In this document: positions 1 to 8,064 of the stretch, one piece after another | Layout of the letters: the number at the start of each line of letters is the position of its first letter | Numbering within the stretch: position 1 is the stretch's first letter | Source: Clostridium sp031626875 | GTDB lineage: Bacteria > Bacillota > Clostridia > Clostridiales > Clostridiaceae | Assembly: GCF_031626875.1 (NCBI RefSeq) | Contig: NZ_JANDMF010000002.1 | Coordinates: forward strand, 195,382-259,381 | Reading direction: 5' to 3' | DNA: 64,000 bases | Translations under genes and position numbers: made by a program | Notes under the pieces: generated by a model | Seen by the model: only the letters and a program-made list of their open reading frames with translations | The model's database searches: none | What the model was told of the DNA's origin: nothing

Positions 1-181
1 CAGGAGCATAACTTATCAGTTTATCACTTTCCAAAGATGATATATTCCTTTTTAAAAAAGTTATCTCATTATTTAAGTTCATATAAGTAAACGCTCCAAA
101 AGCACCAGCACCTAAAAATAATGCCCATTTACCTGAATGATAATACTGATATAATAGAGCTTTATTATATAATGTCTTCAT
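1..181 (-). CDS. ABC transporter permease, N-terminal part (runs off the window)
   Basis: An open frame starts at ATG 181 and overlaps the end of the upstream ATPase gene by 17 bases. The 60 visible codons begin MKTLYNKALLYQYYHSGKWA and lead into a hydrophobic stretch (ALFLGAGAFGAF), followed by a basic and polar segment. This looks like the cytoplasmic start and first membrane helix of an ABC-2-like permease. In YtrA-type operons the ATPase is followed by its permease, and the overlap implies translational coupling. The rest of the protein lies outside the window, so the family is inferred mainly from context. Confidence 0.6.
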   Translation of the reverse strand, partial: MKTLYNKALLYQYYHSGKWALFLGAGAFGAFTYMNLNNEITFLKRNISSLESDKLISYAP

Positions 182-1058
182 CTAAATCCTCCTCATCTAT
201 CTTATAAATAAATATATCTTCAAGATTTAAATCTATTTCTTCAATAAACAGAGGATTAAATCTTTCAATTTCATTTAAAAGCTCATCTCCATAATTATCA
301 GTTATTATTGTAAATACCCTACCAACTCTAGAAATTTTAAAAATCCCTTTAATATTTAAATCTTCTTCGTAAGTTGGCGCATCAAAGGCAACCTGGAGCT
401 TTTTTATTTTCTTTTTCATATCTTCTAATGTATTTTTATAGGATACTTTTCCACCATCTAAAATAGCAACATCATCACATATTCTTTCAAGTTCATTAAG
501 ATGATGAGAACTTATTATTATTGTTACATTTCTAGTAGCTACTTCATTTACTAAAAGTTTTAATAATTTATTTTTCAATATTGGGTCTAGTCCAGATGTA
601 GGCTCATCCAATATCAAATATTCTGTTTCAGCTGCTAATGCCATAAGTAATGCAACTCTCATTTTCATCCCTTTAGATAATTGATAAAGATGTTTCTTTA
701 GTGGAATTTTAAATATTTTATTTATTTTATGAAATTTATCTTCATTGAAATTTTTATAGGCAAGTTTATAATATTTTAATATAGATTTAACTGAAAATGA
801 TGAAAAAAAGTTATTCTCATCTGCTACATAAGAAAGTTTCATTTTTACTTTAGGTGAATTATATACATTTTCACCATCATATAAAACCTCACCTGTGCTA
901 GGCTTATAAATTCCACTAAGACACTTAATCAGTGTTGTTTTTCCTACTCCATTTGGCCCTATTAATCCATAAATTTTACCTTTTTCCACATTCAAATCTA
1001 TGTTATGTAAAATCTCTTTATCATCAAGGCTTAATGAAACATTCTTAATTTCTACCAT
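165..1058 (-). CDS. ABC transporter ATP-binding protein (YtrB-like)
   Basis: A 297-residue ATPase that should power the permease encoded immediately downstream. Walker A is GPNGVGKTT (about residues 34-42), the signature motif is LSKGMKMR, Walker B is LILDEPTSGLD, and the H-loop is SSHH. A C-terminal extension of about 80 residues follows the nucleotide-binding domain, as is usual for this group. Its start overlaps the end of the GntR gene by 14 bases, with AGGGGG as ribosome-binding site. GntR-YtrA/ABC operons respond to cell-wall-active agents in other Firmicutes, but the substrate here is unknown. Confidence 0.9.
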   Translation of the reverse strand: MVEIKNVSLSLDDKEILHNIDLNVEKGKIYGLIGPNGVGKTTLIKCLSGIYKPSTGEVLYDGENVYNSPKVKMKLSYVADENNFFSSFSVKSILKYYKLAYKNFNEDKFHKINKIFKIPLKKHLYQLSKGMKMRVALLMALAAETEYLILDEPTSGLDPILKNKLLKLLVNEVATRNVTIIISSHHLNELERICDDVAILDGGKVSYKNTLEDMKKKIKKLQVAFDAPTYEEDLNIKGIFKISRVGRVFTIITDNYGDELLNEIERFNPLFIEEIDLNLEDIFIYKIDEEDLDEDII

Positions 1059-1440
1059 TCTTTTCCCCCTGCATATTTTTATATATTTCCTTTTCTATTT
1101 TAACAATTTCTGTAAATGTAAAGTTTAGATTTAAAGCATTTCTTAATAGATTTGAGATGTCTTTTTCAAGGCTATTGATACTTTCTGTTTTTAAAATTTG
1201 ATTTGCACCTGTTTTGATATAAGTACCTTTTCCTTTTATAGTCTCTATTAAACCATCTCTTTCTAAACTCAAATAAGATTTACTTATGGTGTTTGGATTA
1301 ACTGTTATAATGCAAGCTAATTCTCTTATAGATGGTAGTTTATCTCCTTCTCTCAAAGCATCTTTTAAAATAAGTTCTTTAATCTTTATTTTAACTTGTT
1401 CATATAATGGAATTGAGCTATTAATATTTATTTCAATCAT
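1045..1440 (-). CDS. GntR-family transcriptional regulator, YtrA subfamily
   Basis: A 131-residue protein with an N-terminal GntR winged helix (SIPLYEQVKIKIKELIL, then KLPSIRELA and NPNTISKSYLSLERDGLI). Only about 50 residues follow, the short C-terminal tail typical of YtrA. I chose ATG 1440, preceded by AAGGTG, over the in-frame GTG at 1449. The gene overlaps the upstream reading frame (ATGATTGA junction) and the ATPase downstream, so all four are one transcriptional unit. It is likely an autorepressor acting at the palindrome at 1978-2008. Confidence 0.88.
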   Translation of the reverse strand: MIEININSSIPLYEQVKIKIKELILKDALREGDKLPSIRELACIITVNPNTISKSYLSLERDGLIETIKGKGTYIKTGANQILKTESINSLEKDISNLLRNALNLNFTFTEIVKIEKEIYKNMQGEKNGRN

Positions 1441-1957
1441 TTTTATCACCTTGTGGATTAATTAAAAAGTAATCTATAACCCATCCCTCTCCTTCATCAA
1501 TCATTACAACATCCATATTTATCTTTTCTGTGTGTTTGCTATATATATTTTCAGATGTACCACTTAAATTGTATCCTTCTATTTTTTCAGGTTTATCAAA
1601 TTTTTTCAAATTCTTTCCTAAAGATAAATATTTATTTATTATCTTATTTCTATCTTCTTCAGTATTTTTATCTTGATTTATTTTTACATCTAGTTTACTG
1701 TAATCTATTGCAGGAGAAGTAATTCTTTTTCGTTTTGAAAGACATTCATTAAAAGTATCACTATAAACTAAATTATTATAATTTCGACTTTCATTCTTAA
1801 ATGCAGCTAACGGTTTTGAATTTAGCTCTTCTAATAATTCTTGTGTTGAATTGAAATGTATCCTTTTTGTGTAATTAGAATGTTTCCCTATATTTGAAAG
1901 GACCACTGTTAATATTATAAATATTCCAATAGCTGTTATAATTTTTGATTTTTTCAT
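1433..1957 (-). CDS. Small membrane-anchored protein, unknown function
   Basis: A 174-residue protein with one N-terminal hydrophobic helix (about residues 5-22, IITAIGIFIILTVVLSNIG) and a polar, mostly extracytoplasmic remainder. No lipobox is visible, so it is more likely a signal anchor than a lipoprotein. I recognise no family. It is the first gene of the GntR/ABC operon, just below the palindromic candidate operator, and its stop codon overlaps the regulator start. It could be an accessory or sensor component of the transporter, but that is only context. Confidence 0.75.
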   Translation of the reverse strand: MKKSKIITAIGIFIILTVVLSNIGKHSNYTKRIHFNSTQELLEELNSKPLAAFKNESRNYNNLVYSDTFNECLSKRKRITSPAIDYSKLDVKINQDKNTEEDRNKIINKYLSLGKNLKKFDKPEKIEGYNLSGTSENIYSKHTEKINMDVVMIDEGEGWVIDYFLINPQGDKND

Positions 1958-1977
1958 ATGCTCCCCCTTAAAATGAT

Positions 1978-2008
1978 AAAAGTGTACTATTTATCTTAGT
2001 ACACTTTT
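1978..2008. promoter_or_regulatory. Perfect 12-bp inverted repeat, candidate GntR (YtrA-type) operator
   Basis: Arms AAAAGTGTACTA (1978-1989) and TAGTACACTTTT (1997-2008) are perfect complements separated by 7 bases. The site lies just upstream of the ribosome-binding site of the first operon gene and just downstream of a plausible minus-strand promoter (TTGAAT, 17 bases, TAAACT). GntR operators typically have GT...AC half-sites. It could also act as a terminator for the 2070-2708 gene, although the poly-U tract beyond the arm is short. Confidence 0.6.
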
Positions 2009-2069
2009 AGTTTATATATTTTGTTAATGATATTCAATTAAATTTATCTTATTTTTTCTTAAATTTTTC

Positions 2070-2708
2070 TTAAACCTCATTATTTTCCAATAAGTTCTCA
2101 ACTACACATAGCTCATCCAACTTTGCAAGTATATTTTTATATGACTCTTTAATATAATCATTTTTGTACAAATCTTCATAACATATTTTATCTGGATCTA
2201 TCTTTATAATATTTTCATAGTTCTCATTATATATTTTATATAGTACACTTCTAAATCCGGCTCTAACCTTTTCGTAAGCTTTATCATCACCTAAACTCCA
2301 TGAATGAATATCTCTATTGACTTTTTCTATAATCCCATACAATTGATAAATAGAACTAAGTTCTTTTAATGAATATCTATCACTTAATGAAGCAACCGCT
2401 TCAGAATAATTTTTATTAACAGGAAGGCTATATAAATATTTTTTTTCTTCTTGATTATTTTTTATACTTCTTATACTTTGAAATAATGCTGTTGAAATAT
2501 CAAGTCTTATTACATTAGCATTTTTACAAATTTCTTTTGCCCTATATGTATCTTCATATTTACGGTTTTCTTTTATAATTTTATATTCTTCTTTCATTCT
2601 TTCTAAATTTATTTTTTTACTAATTTTCCAACTACAAAAGGCTCCAACTAGAGAACCAGCTATAATTGATAATGCAGATATTATAGAAGTAACAACTGGT
2701 AATGGCAT
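2070..2708 (-). CDS. Membrane-anchored protein, unknown function
   Basis: A 212-residue protein with an N-terminal hydrophobic helix (about residues 5-28, with small residues SIIAGSLVGAFCSW). A long charged, helix-rich cytoplasmic-type region follows, rich in Lys, Glu and Tyr. AAAGGAG precedes the ATG. I do not recognise a family. The arrangement of one short anchor plus a coiled or helical domain resembles many uncharacterised phage-defence or stress proteins, but nothing here supports a specific role. The gene stands alone between the GntR operon and a plus-strand cluster. Confidence 0.65.
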   Translation of the reverse strand: MPLPVVTSIISALSIIAGSLVGAFCSWKISKKINLERMKEEYKIIKENRKYEDTYRAKEICKNANVIRLDISTALFQSIRSIKNNQEEKKYLYSLPVNKNYSEAVASLSDRYSLKELSSIYQLYGIIEKVNRDIHSWSLGDDKAYEKVRAGFRSVLYKIYNENYENIIKIDPDKICYEDLYKNDYIKESYKNILAKLDELCVVENLLENNEV

Positions 2709-2851
2709 TTTAATTGCTCCTTTCTATATTTATTCTAAATTTAGTATGCTCTAGTATAATCTAAAAATACTACCTCTTCATTTTCTATGTTAAATTGTAC
2801 ATTGGAAATTTATTATGTATAATAGGTTTATTAAATAAATTGGAGGCTTTT

Positions 2852-3763
2852 ATGTTTGGATATGTAGTTCCTCTTAAATCAGAACTTAAAATAAGAGAAT
2901 TTAATCAATTTAAAGCATATTATTGCGGATTATGTTTTAGTATAAAAAAGCATTTTGGAAACATCCCCAGAATGACTTTAAATTATGATATGACTTTTTT
3001 ATCCTTACTTTTAGATGGATTAAATCCTGAAAAAGTTAAGGTTGAAGGAAGACGTTGTATGTCTCATCCTACAAATAAAAAATTAATAGTTTTAGATAAT
3101 AATGCATTAAGCTATGCTGCAAATATGAATGTTTCATTAGTTTACTTTAAATTATTAGATGATGTTCATGATGATAAAGACCTTAAGAGTAAAACTTTGG
3201 CACTTGGTTTAAAACCTTACAAAAATAAGTTTTCTGAATCAATTACCCATATAAATGATATTATAAAAGAAAATCTTAATAACTTATCAAAACTTGAAGA
3301 GTCAAAAACTTTTACATCAATTGATGAAATATGTGACCCTTTTAGCATTATTGTTGGTAAAATTTTAGAATTGTATCCTTATGATATAATTAATGATTCT
3401 GTAATAACAAGAGAGAAACTCTATAATTTAGGATATTCTTTAGGAAAATGGATATACCTAGTTGATGCTTTAGATGATTTGAAGGATGATATGGAAAAGA
3501 ATAAATTTAACCCTATTAATTTTCTTTATAATTCAGATAACTTACATTATGATGAATTTTTAAAAACAATTCTAGATAGATTGGAATTTAGCATATTAAA
3601 TTGTGCTTGCACTTGTAGAGATATTTTAGCTGAACTAGATCTTCAAAGAAATAGAGAAATTCTAGAAAACATAATAAACTTAGGCATGATGGACAAATAT
3701 ACAGCTGCTTCTAGTGGATGTAAATCTAAAAAAAATGAACATTTACATAATAATTACATTTAA
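2852..3763 (+). CDS. DUF5685 family protein
   Basis: A 303-residue protein. I place the start at ATG 2852 (MFGYVVPLKSELKIREF) because TGGAGG lies 7 bases upstream; the longer frame from 2795 lacks such a site. It has a CGLC motif near residue 28 and a CACTC cluster late in the chain, and Asp-rich helical segments (YLVDALDDLKDDMEKNKFNP). From memory this matches the clostridial DUF5685 family, commonly found directly before a J-domain gene, as here. The biochemical role is unknown; the Cys residues and Asp pairs hint at metal or prenyl-synthase-like helical architecture, which is inference. Confidence 0.8.
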   Translation: MFGYVVPLKSELKIREFNQFKAYYCGLCFSIKKHFGNIPRMTLNYDMTFLSLLLDGLNPEKVKVEGRRCMSHPTNKKLIVLDNNALSYAANMNVSLVYFKLLDDVHDDKDLKSKTLALGLKPYKNKFSESITHINDIIKENLNNLSKLEESKTFTSIDEICDPFSIIVGKILELYPYDIINDSVITREKLYNLGYSLGKWIYLVDALDDLKDDMEKNKFNPINFLYNSDNLHYDEFLKTILDRLEFSILNCACTCRDILAELDLQRNREILENIINLGMMDKYTAASSGCKSKKNEHLHNNYI

Positions 3764-3840
3764 GAGCTTTAAAGTTATGGTATAATCATAACTAGAATAA
3801 TTTAACACATACAAAGAATAAGAAAGGAAGTGACTTACCC

Positions 3841-4452
3841 ATGAATCCATATGAGATTTTAGGTGTAAAGCAAGGTGCTTCACAAGAAGAAATTAAGAGT
3901 GCATATAGAAAATTAGTTAAGCAATATCATCCAGATCAATATAGAGATAATCCTCTTCAGGAACTTGCACAACAAAAGTTAGCAGAGGTTAATGAAGCTT
4001 ATAGAATTTTATCAAGTGGAAGTAGCAATCAAAATTCATATTCTACTACTTCTTCTTCTGGCTCATATAGTTCTAATAATACAGGAAGTTATTCTCAAGA
4101 CTTAGCAAGTGCAAGAGCATATCTTCAAAGAAATGATACCAGAAATGCTGAGGCTATACTAAATAAAATCACAGAAAGATCTGCAGAATGGTACTTTTTA
4201 ATGGGAGTAGTACATATGAATAAAGGTTGGTATGATTCTGCTCTACAAAACATTAGGACAGCATCTAATATGGATCCTAACAATTTTGAATATAGACAAA
4301 CATTAGAACAATTAAATAGAAGAACTACTGGTTATGGAAGCCCCTATAGAACAACACAAAATTCTGCTAATGCATGTGATTGCTGTATGCAACTTTGGTG
4401 TTTAGATAGTATTTGTGAGTGTATGGGTGGAGATTTAATCGGCTGTTGTTAA
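3841..4452 (+). CDS. J-domain protein with TPR-like segment and Cys-rich tail
   Basis: A 203-residue protein. Residues 1-60 form a J domain (NPYEILGVKQGASQEEIKSA, HPD at about residues 31-33), which should stimulate a DnaK-type ATPase. A Ser/Asn/Tyr-rich linker (about 60-90) leads to a TPR-like helical pair (WYFLMGVVHMNKGWYDSAL...DPNNFEYRQTLEQLN). The last 30 residues contain eight Cys (CDCCMQLWCLDSICECMGG...GCC). The zinc-finger and substrate-binding domains of true DnaJ are absent, so this is a specialised co-chaperone. It lies 77 bp after the DUF5685 gene and probably shares its transcript. Confidence 0.88.
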   Translation: MNPYEILGVKQGASQEEIKSAYRKLVKQYHPDQYRDNPLQELAQQKLAEVNEAYRILSSGSSNQNSYSTTSSSGSYSSNNTGSYSQDLASARAYLQRNDTRNAEAILNKITERSAEWYFLMGVVHMNKGWYDSALQNIRTASNMDPNNFEYRQTLEQLNRRTTGYGSPYRTTQNSANACDCCMQLWCLDSICECMGGDLIGCC

Positions 4453-4474
4453 AATTAATTTTAAGGAGGAAGTT

Positions 4475-4966
4475 ATGAAAGCTAAAGATATAACTCTTGG
4501 GGGAATAATGGTGGCTTTAAGTGTAATAACTTTATATTTAACAACTATTATACCAATAAATACTTTTGCAATATTAACTGTTGCTTCCTGTTTTATTCCT
4601 ATTTGTATCATTAGAAGCAATATAAAAACTGCTTTTTTTGTTTATATAGCAAGTACTATTATTAGTTTTTTCATTCTTCCAATTAACTATACAATCATGT
4701 ATGGTATGTTTTTTGGAATTTATGGGATAGCTAAATATTTTATTGAAAAGCTTAATAAAATGCCAATAGAAATAGTACTAAAGCTTATATTCTTTAATAT
4801 TATACTTATAATAGGCCTAATGTTTATGTCAACTATATTAGGTGATTTAAAGATCAACTTGCCTACTTGGGCTTTATTTTTAGGAGGTCAAATAGTATTC
4901 TTGATTTATGATTATGCTATTACCATTGCTATAAGTTTATATTTACAAAAATTTAAAAGATTTTAA
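4475..4966 (+). CDS. Polytopic membrane protein, ECF S-component-like
   Basis: A 163-residue, very hydrophobic protein with about five membrane helices. The start (MKAKDITLGGIMVALSVI) resembles the N-terminus of energy-coupling-factor substrate-binding (S) subunits and related clostridial membrane proteins. It has TAAGGAGGAAG upstream and begins 22 bp after the J-domain gene, so it closes that operon before the terminator at 4979-5011. No ligand can be assigned. Confidence 0.7.
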   Translation: MKAKDITLGGIMVALSVITLYLTTIIPINTFAILTVASCFIPICIIRSNIKTAFFVYIASTIISFFILPINYTIMYGMFFGIYGIAKYFIEKLNKMPIEIVLKLIFFNIILIIGLMFMSTILGDLKINLPTWALFLGGQIVFLIYDYAITIAISLYLQKFKRF

Positions 4967-4978
4967 TATATATCACAT

Positions 4979-5011
4979 AAAAACTAACTACAAATTTCGT
5001 AGTTAGTTTTT
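4979..5011 (+). terminator. Rho-independent terminator
   Basis: Perfect 13-bp arms AAAAACTAACTAC / GTAGTTAGTTTTT around a 7-base loop, 12 bp after the membrane-protein stop codon. The U-rich arm makes it a terminator for the plus-strand operon; the symmetric A-run means it could work in both directions. Confidence 0.85.
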
Positions 5012-5203
5012 ATAATTTCTACAATACCCTTCTTTCTGCTATATAATCAGGTCTTGTCATAGCTGATATCTTCAATACATCTCCTGTTATAAGTATTGTT
5101 TCCAAGGTCATGAAGAAAATATGAAGAAAAAGAAGCTACTATTTTCTATACTAATAACTTCTTAGTACTTCAGTTAATAACTTTACATTTAACTGAAGTA
5201 TTT
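5012..5203. other. Intergenic with possible gene remnant and a hairpin
   Basis: On the minus strand a short frame near 5022-5110 reads MTLETILITGDVLKISAMTR and stops about 9 codons later. It has no ribosome-binding site and looks like the tail of a decayed gene whose family I cannot name. At 5166-5200 there is a perfect 12-bp inverted repeat (TACTTCAGTTAA / TTAACTGAAGTA, 11-base loop) with a T-run on the plus side reaching the stop codon of the adjacent permease gene. It may terminate transcription from either side. Confidence 0.4.
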
Positions 5204-7198
5204 TTAAATTTTATTTTTCACTATATTTTTAGCACCAAAATACGTAGCTAAGAAATATCCACCATAAACAACAATTATAAATAACCCACTAATAGATATA
5301 AGATCTGTAATTTTTACTCCTGACCCAAAAAGATTAACTATATTTAATGATATTTTTAATCCAACTACAGAATGAATAATAGCTACTAATAATGGCATAA
5401 TAAAATATATTCCAATCTGCCTAAATAAGGATTGATATATTATGTGATTATCTACTCCTATTTTCTTTAATAGAGTATACCTTTCTATATTATCATCTGA
5501 CTCTGACAATTGCTGTATTGCTAATACTGCTGCAGAAGTAATAACAAATACTATTCCAAGGTATATGGCTAAATAAGCAAAGGAAACTGATAATCCTTGT
5601 GAACTACTTTTAATTTTAGTATCAGTTATATAAAAATACTCTTTATCTTTTACTGAAGATTGTACTTTGTCTAAATCATTACTTAAATCCTGCTCCAAAC
5701 TATAATCCCTATTTTTATAGTCAAAATTCAAAAATGAATTATATATTTTTTGATTAGTTATTAAAGAATCATCTACTACTATTGTACATATATTATTCCT
5801 TACCATTCCAGAATTAAAAGTTTTTTCAATAACATTCTCTTTTGCTGGAGTCAATATTTTATTATTAATTTTTATAGTTTTCTTACCTTTCAAAGTATTT
5901 TCAACAGTCTCAAATATATCCTTAACATCACTGTTTATGGCATACTGATCTTTATTTAAAGTTATAGGCTGCTCTCCTAACATTTCAAGTTCCTTATTAA
6001 AATCTGTAAGTTTCATTATAGGAATATCTTGATTGTTAAAAATAGGGAAAATATTTTTATTCTTTTCCATTGAATTGCTATCCAAAAAGTCACTATATAT
6101 TAAATTATCAATAAAAGTATTATAATAATGATATTTATCAGTATACTTATTAAAATTGAATTTATTTTCTATTAATGGTGTTAGTAAATCTTCTCCTTTA
6201 TAAGAATAAATACAAACATTATGAGGGGTTACTTCTTTTAGTTCTCTATTCAAAACTTTATTAAGTTGCAAGCCACCAGATAAAGTACATATTGAAATAA
6301 ATAACATTAAACATATAAATGTCATTGAAATAAATGTTGTATTAATCTTGCTATTAATTTGTCTTAGTAAAAACATATTTAATTGCTTCAAATAAATTTT
6401 TTTACTATTTTGTATCAATTTAAGCAAAAATCCTGAAAGGCTCATAAATAAAAGTAAAGTTCCAACTGATCCTAAAATTATTGAAATCAAAACTTTATTA
6501 TCCAGTTCTGCTATACCATATTTAATAATAATATAATACCCTGTTCCTATACATATAACACTTATTATGAACAATATAACAGATAAATATAAATGCTTTA
6601 CTTTAAGAGTTTCATTCTTTTTTGAAGCATTTAATAAATTTATAAGTCTTATTTTTCTAATAGATACAGTATTAAATATTCCAACTAAAATATATATTAT
6701 ACCAAAATATAATATTGCCTTAATACAAGCACTACTAGAAAAAATAAATTTGAAACTAATTAAATCTACTTCAAACATTTTAGCTGTTAATAATGATAAT
6801 CCTTGAGAAGCAAAAATTCCCAATATCAAACCAAGCACAAGTGAAATAACTCCAATGAATAAAGTTTCCACAAATAATATTTTAGAAATTCTATTTTTAT
6901 CCATTCCCAGAACCATATATATGCCTAATTCTTTTTTTCTTCTTTTAATTAAATAATTATTTGCATAAATAATTAAAAAAGCTAATATAAAGGTTATAAA
7001 AACTGAAGCAATACCCATAAAAAAACTTACCATCTTGAATGCACTTTTTTGTGATTCATTAATATCTAACATTACCTTTTGTGCATCAATTGAGTTAAAT
7101 ACATAAAATAGACAAATTGAAAAAATTAATGTTAAAAAATATACTGTATAATCTTTGAAGCTTCTTTTCATATTTCTATAGGATAATTTAGAATACAT
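5204..7198 (-). CDS. BceB-type ABC transporter permease
   Basis: A 664-residue permease. ATG 7198 is preferred to the in-frame TTG at 7216 because GGAGGTGA lies 8 bases upstream of it; it overlaps the ATPase gene by 11 bases. N-terminal residues (YSKLSYRNMKRSFKDYTVYF) and the helix pattern fit the BceB family: about ten helices, FtsX-like segments, and a large extracellular loop of about 200 residues between the central helices. BceB proteins free peptide antibiotics from their cell-wall targets and signal drug flux to the partner kinase, which here is encoded upstream. Confidence 0.9.
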   Translation of the reverse strand: MYSKLSYRNMKRSFKDYTVYFLTLIFSICLFYVFNSIDAQKVMLDINESQKSAFKMVSFFMGIASVFITFILAFLIIYANNYLIKRRKKELGIYMVLGMDKNRISKILFVETLFIGVISLVLGLILGIFASQGLSLLTAKMFEVDLISFKFIFSSSACIKAILYFGIIYILVGIFNTVSIRKIRLINLLNASKKNETLKVKHLYLSVILFIISVICIGTGYYIIIKYGIAELDNKVLISIILGSVGTLLLFMSLSGFLLKLIQNSKKIYLKQLNMFLLRQINSKINTTFISMTFICLMLFISICTLSGGLQLNKVLNRELKEVTPHNVCIYSYKGEDLLTPLIENKFNFNKYTDKYHYYNTFIDNLIYSDFLDSNSMEKNKNIFPIFNNQDIPIMKLTDFNKELEMLGEQPITLNKDQYAINSDVKDIFETVENTLKGKKTIKINNKILTPAKENVIEKTFNSGMVRNNICTIVVDDSLITNQKIYNSFLNFDYKNRDYSLEQDLSNDLDKVQSSVKDKEYFYITDTKIKSSSQGLSVSFAYLAIYLGIVFVITSAAVLAIQQLSESDDNIERYTLLKKIGVDNHIIYQSLFRQIGIYFIMPLLVAIIHSVVGLKISLNIVNLFGSGVKITDLISISGLFIIVVYGGYFLATYFGAKNIVKNKI

Positions 7199-7958
7199 CT
7201 CTTTGGTCACCTCCAAGGAGTGTTATTACCTCTATAATTCTATTGAAAAACTCTTTCCTAGTATCTTTTCCTCTAATTAATTCATTGAATATTTTTCCAT
7301 CTTTTATAAAGAGAATTCTTTTGGCAAAACTAGCTGAAAAAGCATCATGAGTTACCATCATTATAGTTGTGTTTAATTCATTATTTAAATAAGCCAAAGA
7401 TTCAAGTAGCATCTTTGCAGATTTAGAATCTAGAGCCCCTGTAGGCTCATCTGCAAGGATTAGTTTAGGATTAGTTATAAGTGCCCTTGCAGCTGCAACT
7501 CTCTGCTTTTGCCCTCCTGATATTTCATATGGAAACTTGTATAAAATATCTGTTATATTTAATTTTTCTGATACTTCTTTAACTCTATTATCAATAGACT
7601 TAGGATTAACATTACATATAGTTAGAGCTAAAGCTATATTCTCATAAGAATTTAAAGTATCTAAAAGATTAAAATCTTGAAATATAAACCCAAGTTCCTC
7701 ACGTCTAAACTTAGATAATTTTTTTTCTTTTAATTTTGTTATATCTTCATTTCCTATTAATATATGACCACTTGTTACTCTATCTATAGTCGAAATACAG
7801 TTTAATAAAGTAGTTTTTCCACTACCTGATGAACCCATTATAGCAATATATTCACCTTCTGAAACTTCAAAGCTTATATCATTAATGGCTTTAGTAACAT
7901 TTCCTCTTGTCCCATAAATTTTTTGTATATTAATGACTTTTAATATTTCTTTATTCAT
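7188..7958 (-). CDS. BceA-type ABC transporter ATP-binding protein
   Basis: A 256-residue ATPase with Walker A GSSGSGKTT, Q-loop FQDFNLL, signature ISGGQKQR, Walker B LILADEPTGALD and H-loop VTHD. The start is ATG 7958 after AAAGGAGG; the longer frame to 8027 lacks a site. It belongs to the MacB/LolD-like group that pairs with BceB permeases. A BceR-type box lies 80 bp upstream, so the pair should be induced by the two-component system encoded immediately before it. Confidence 0.92.
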   Translation of the reverse strand: MNKEILKVINIQKIYGTRGNVTKAINDISFEVSEGEYIAIMGSSGSGKTTLLNCISTIDRVTSGHILIGNEDITKLKEKKLSKFRREELGFIFQDFNLLDTLNSYENIALALTICNVNPKSIDNRVKEVSEKLNITDILYKFPYEISGGQKQRVAAARALITNPKLILADEPTGALDSKSAKMLLESLAYLNNELNTTIMMVTHDAFSASFAKRILFIKDGKIFNELIRGKDTRKEFFNRIIEVITLLGGDQRDVF

Positions 7959-8037
7959 AATTATTTCCTCCTTTATCTTATAGGCTAATATTACCTTTTT
8001 GAGATAACTTCTTCCATAAGATAACATGACACAAGCC

Positions 8038-8051
8038 TTACATTTTTGTCA
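8038..8051 (-). promoter_or_regulatory. BceR-type operator (TGACA-N4-TGTAA)
   Basis: The minus strand reads TGACA AAAA TGTAA, an exact match to the TNACA-N4-TGTAA core known for BceR-like response regulators. It lies in the gap between the kinase stop and the bceA-like start, where the inducible promoter of the transporter genes is expected; a weak -10 (TTATCT) follows about 15 bases later. Confidence 0.75.
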
Positions 8052-8064
8052 CATATCTACTTGC

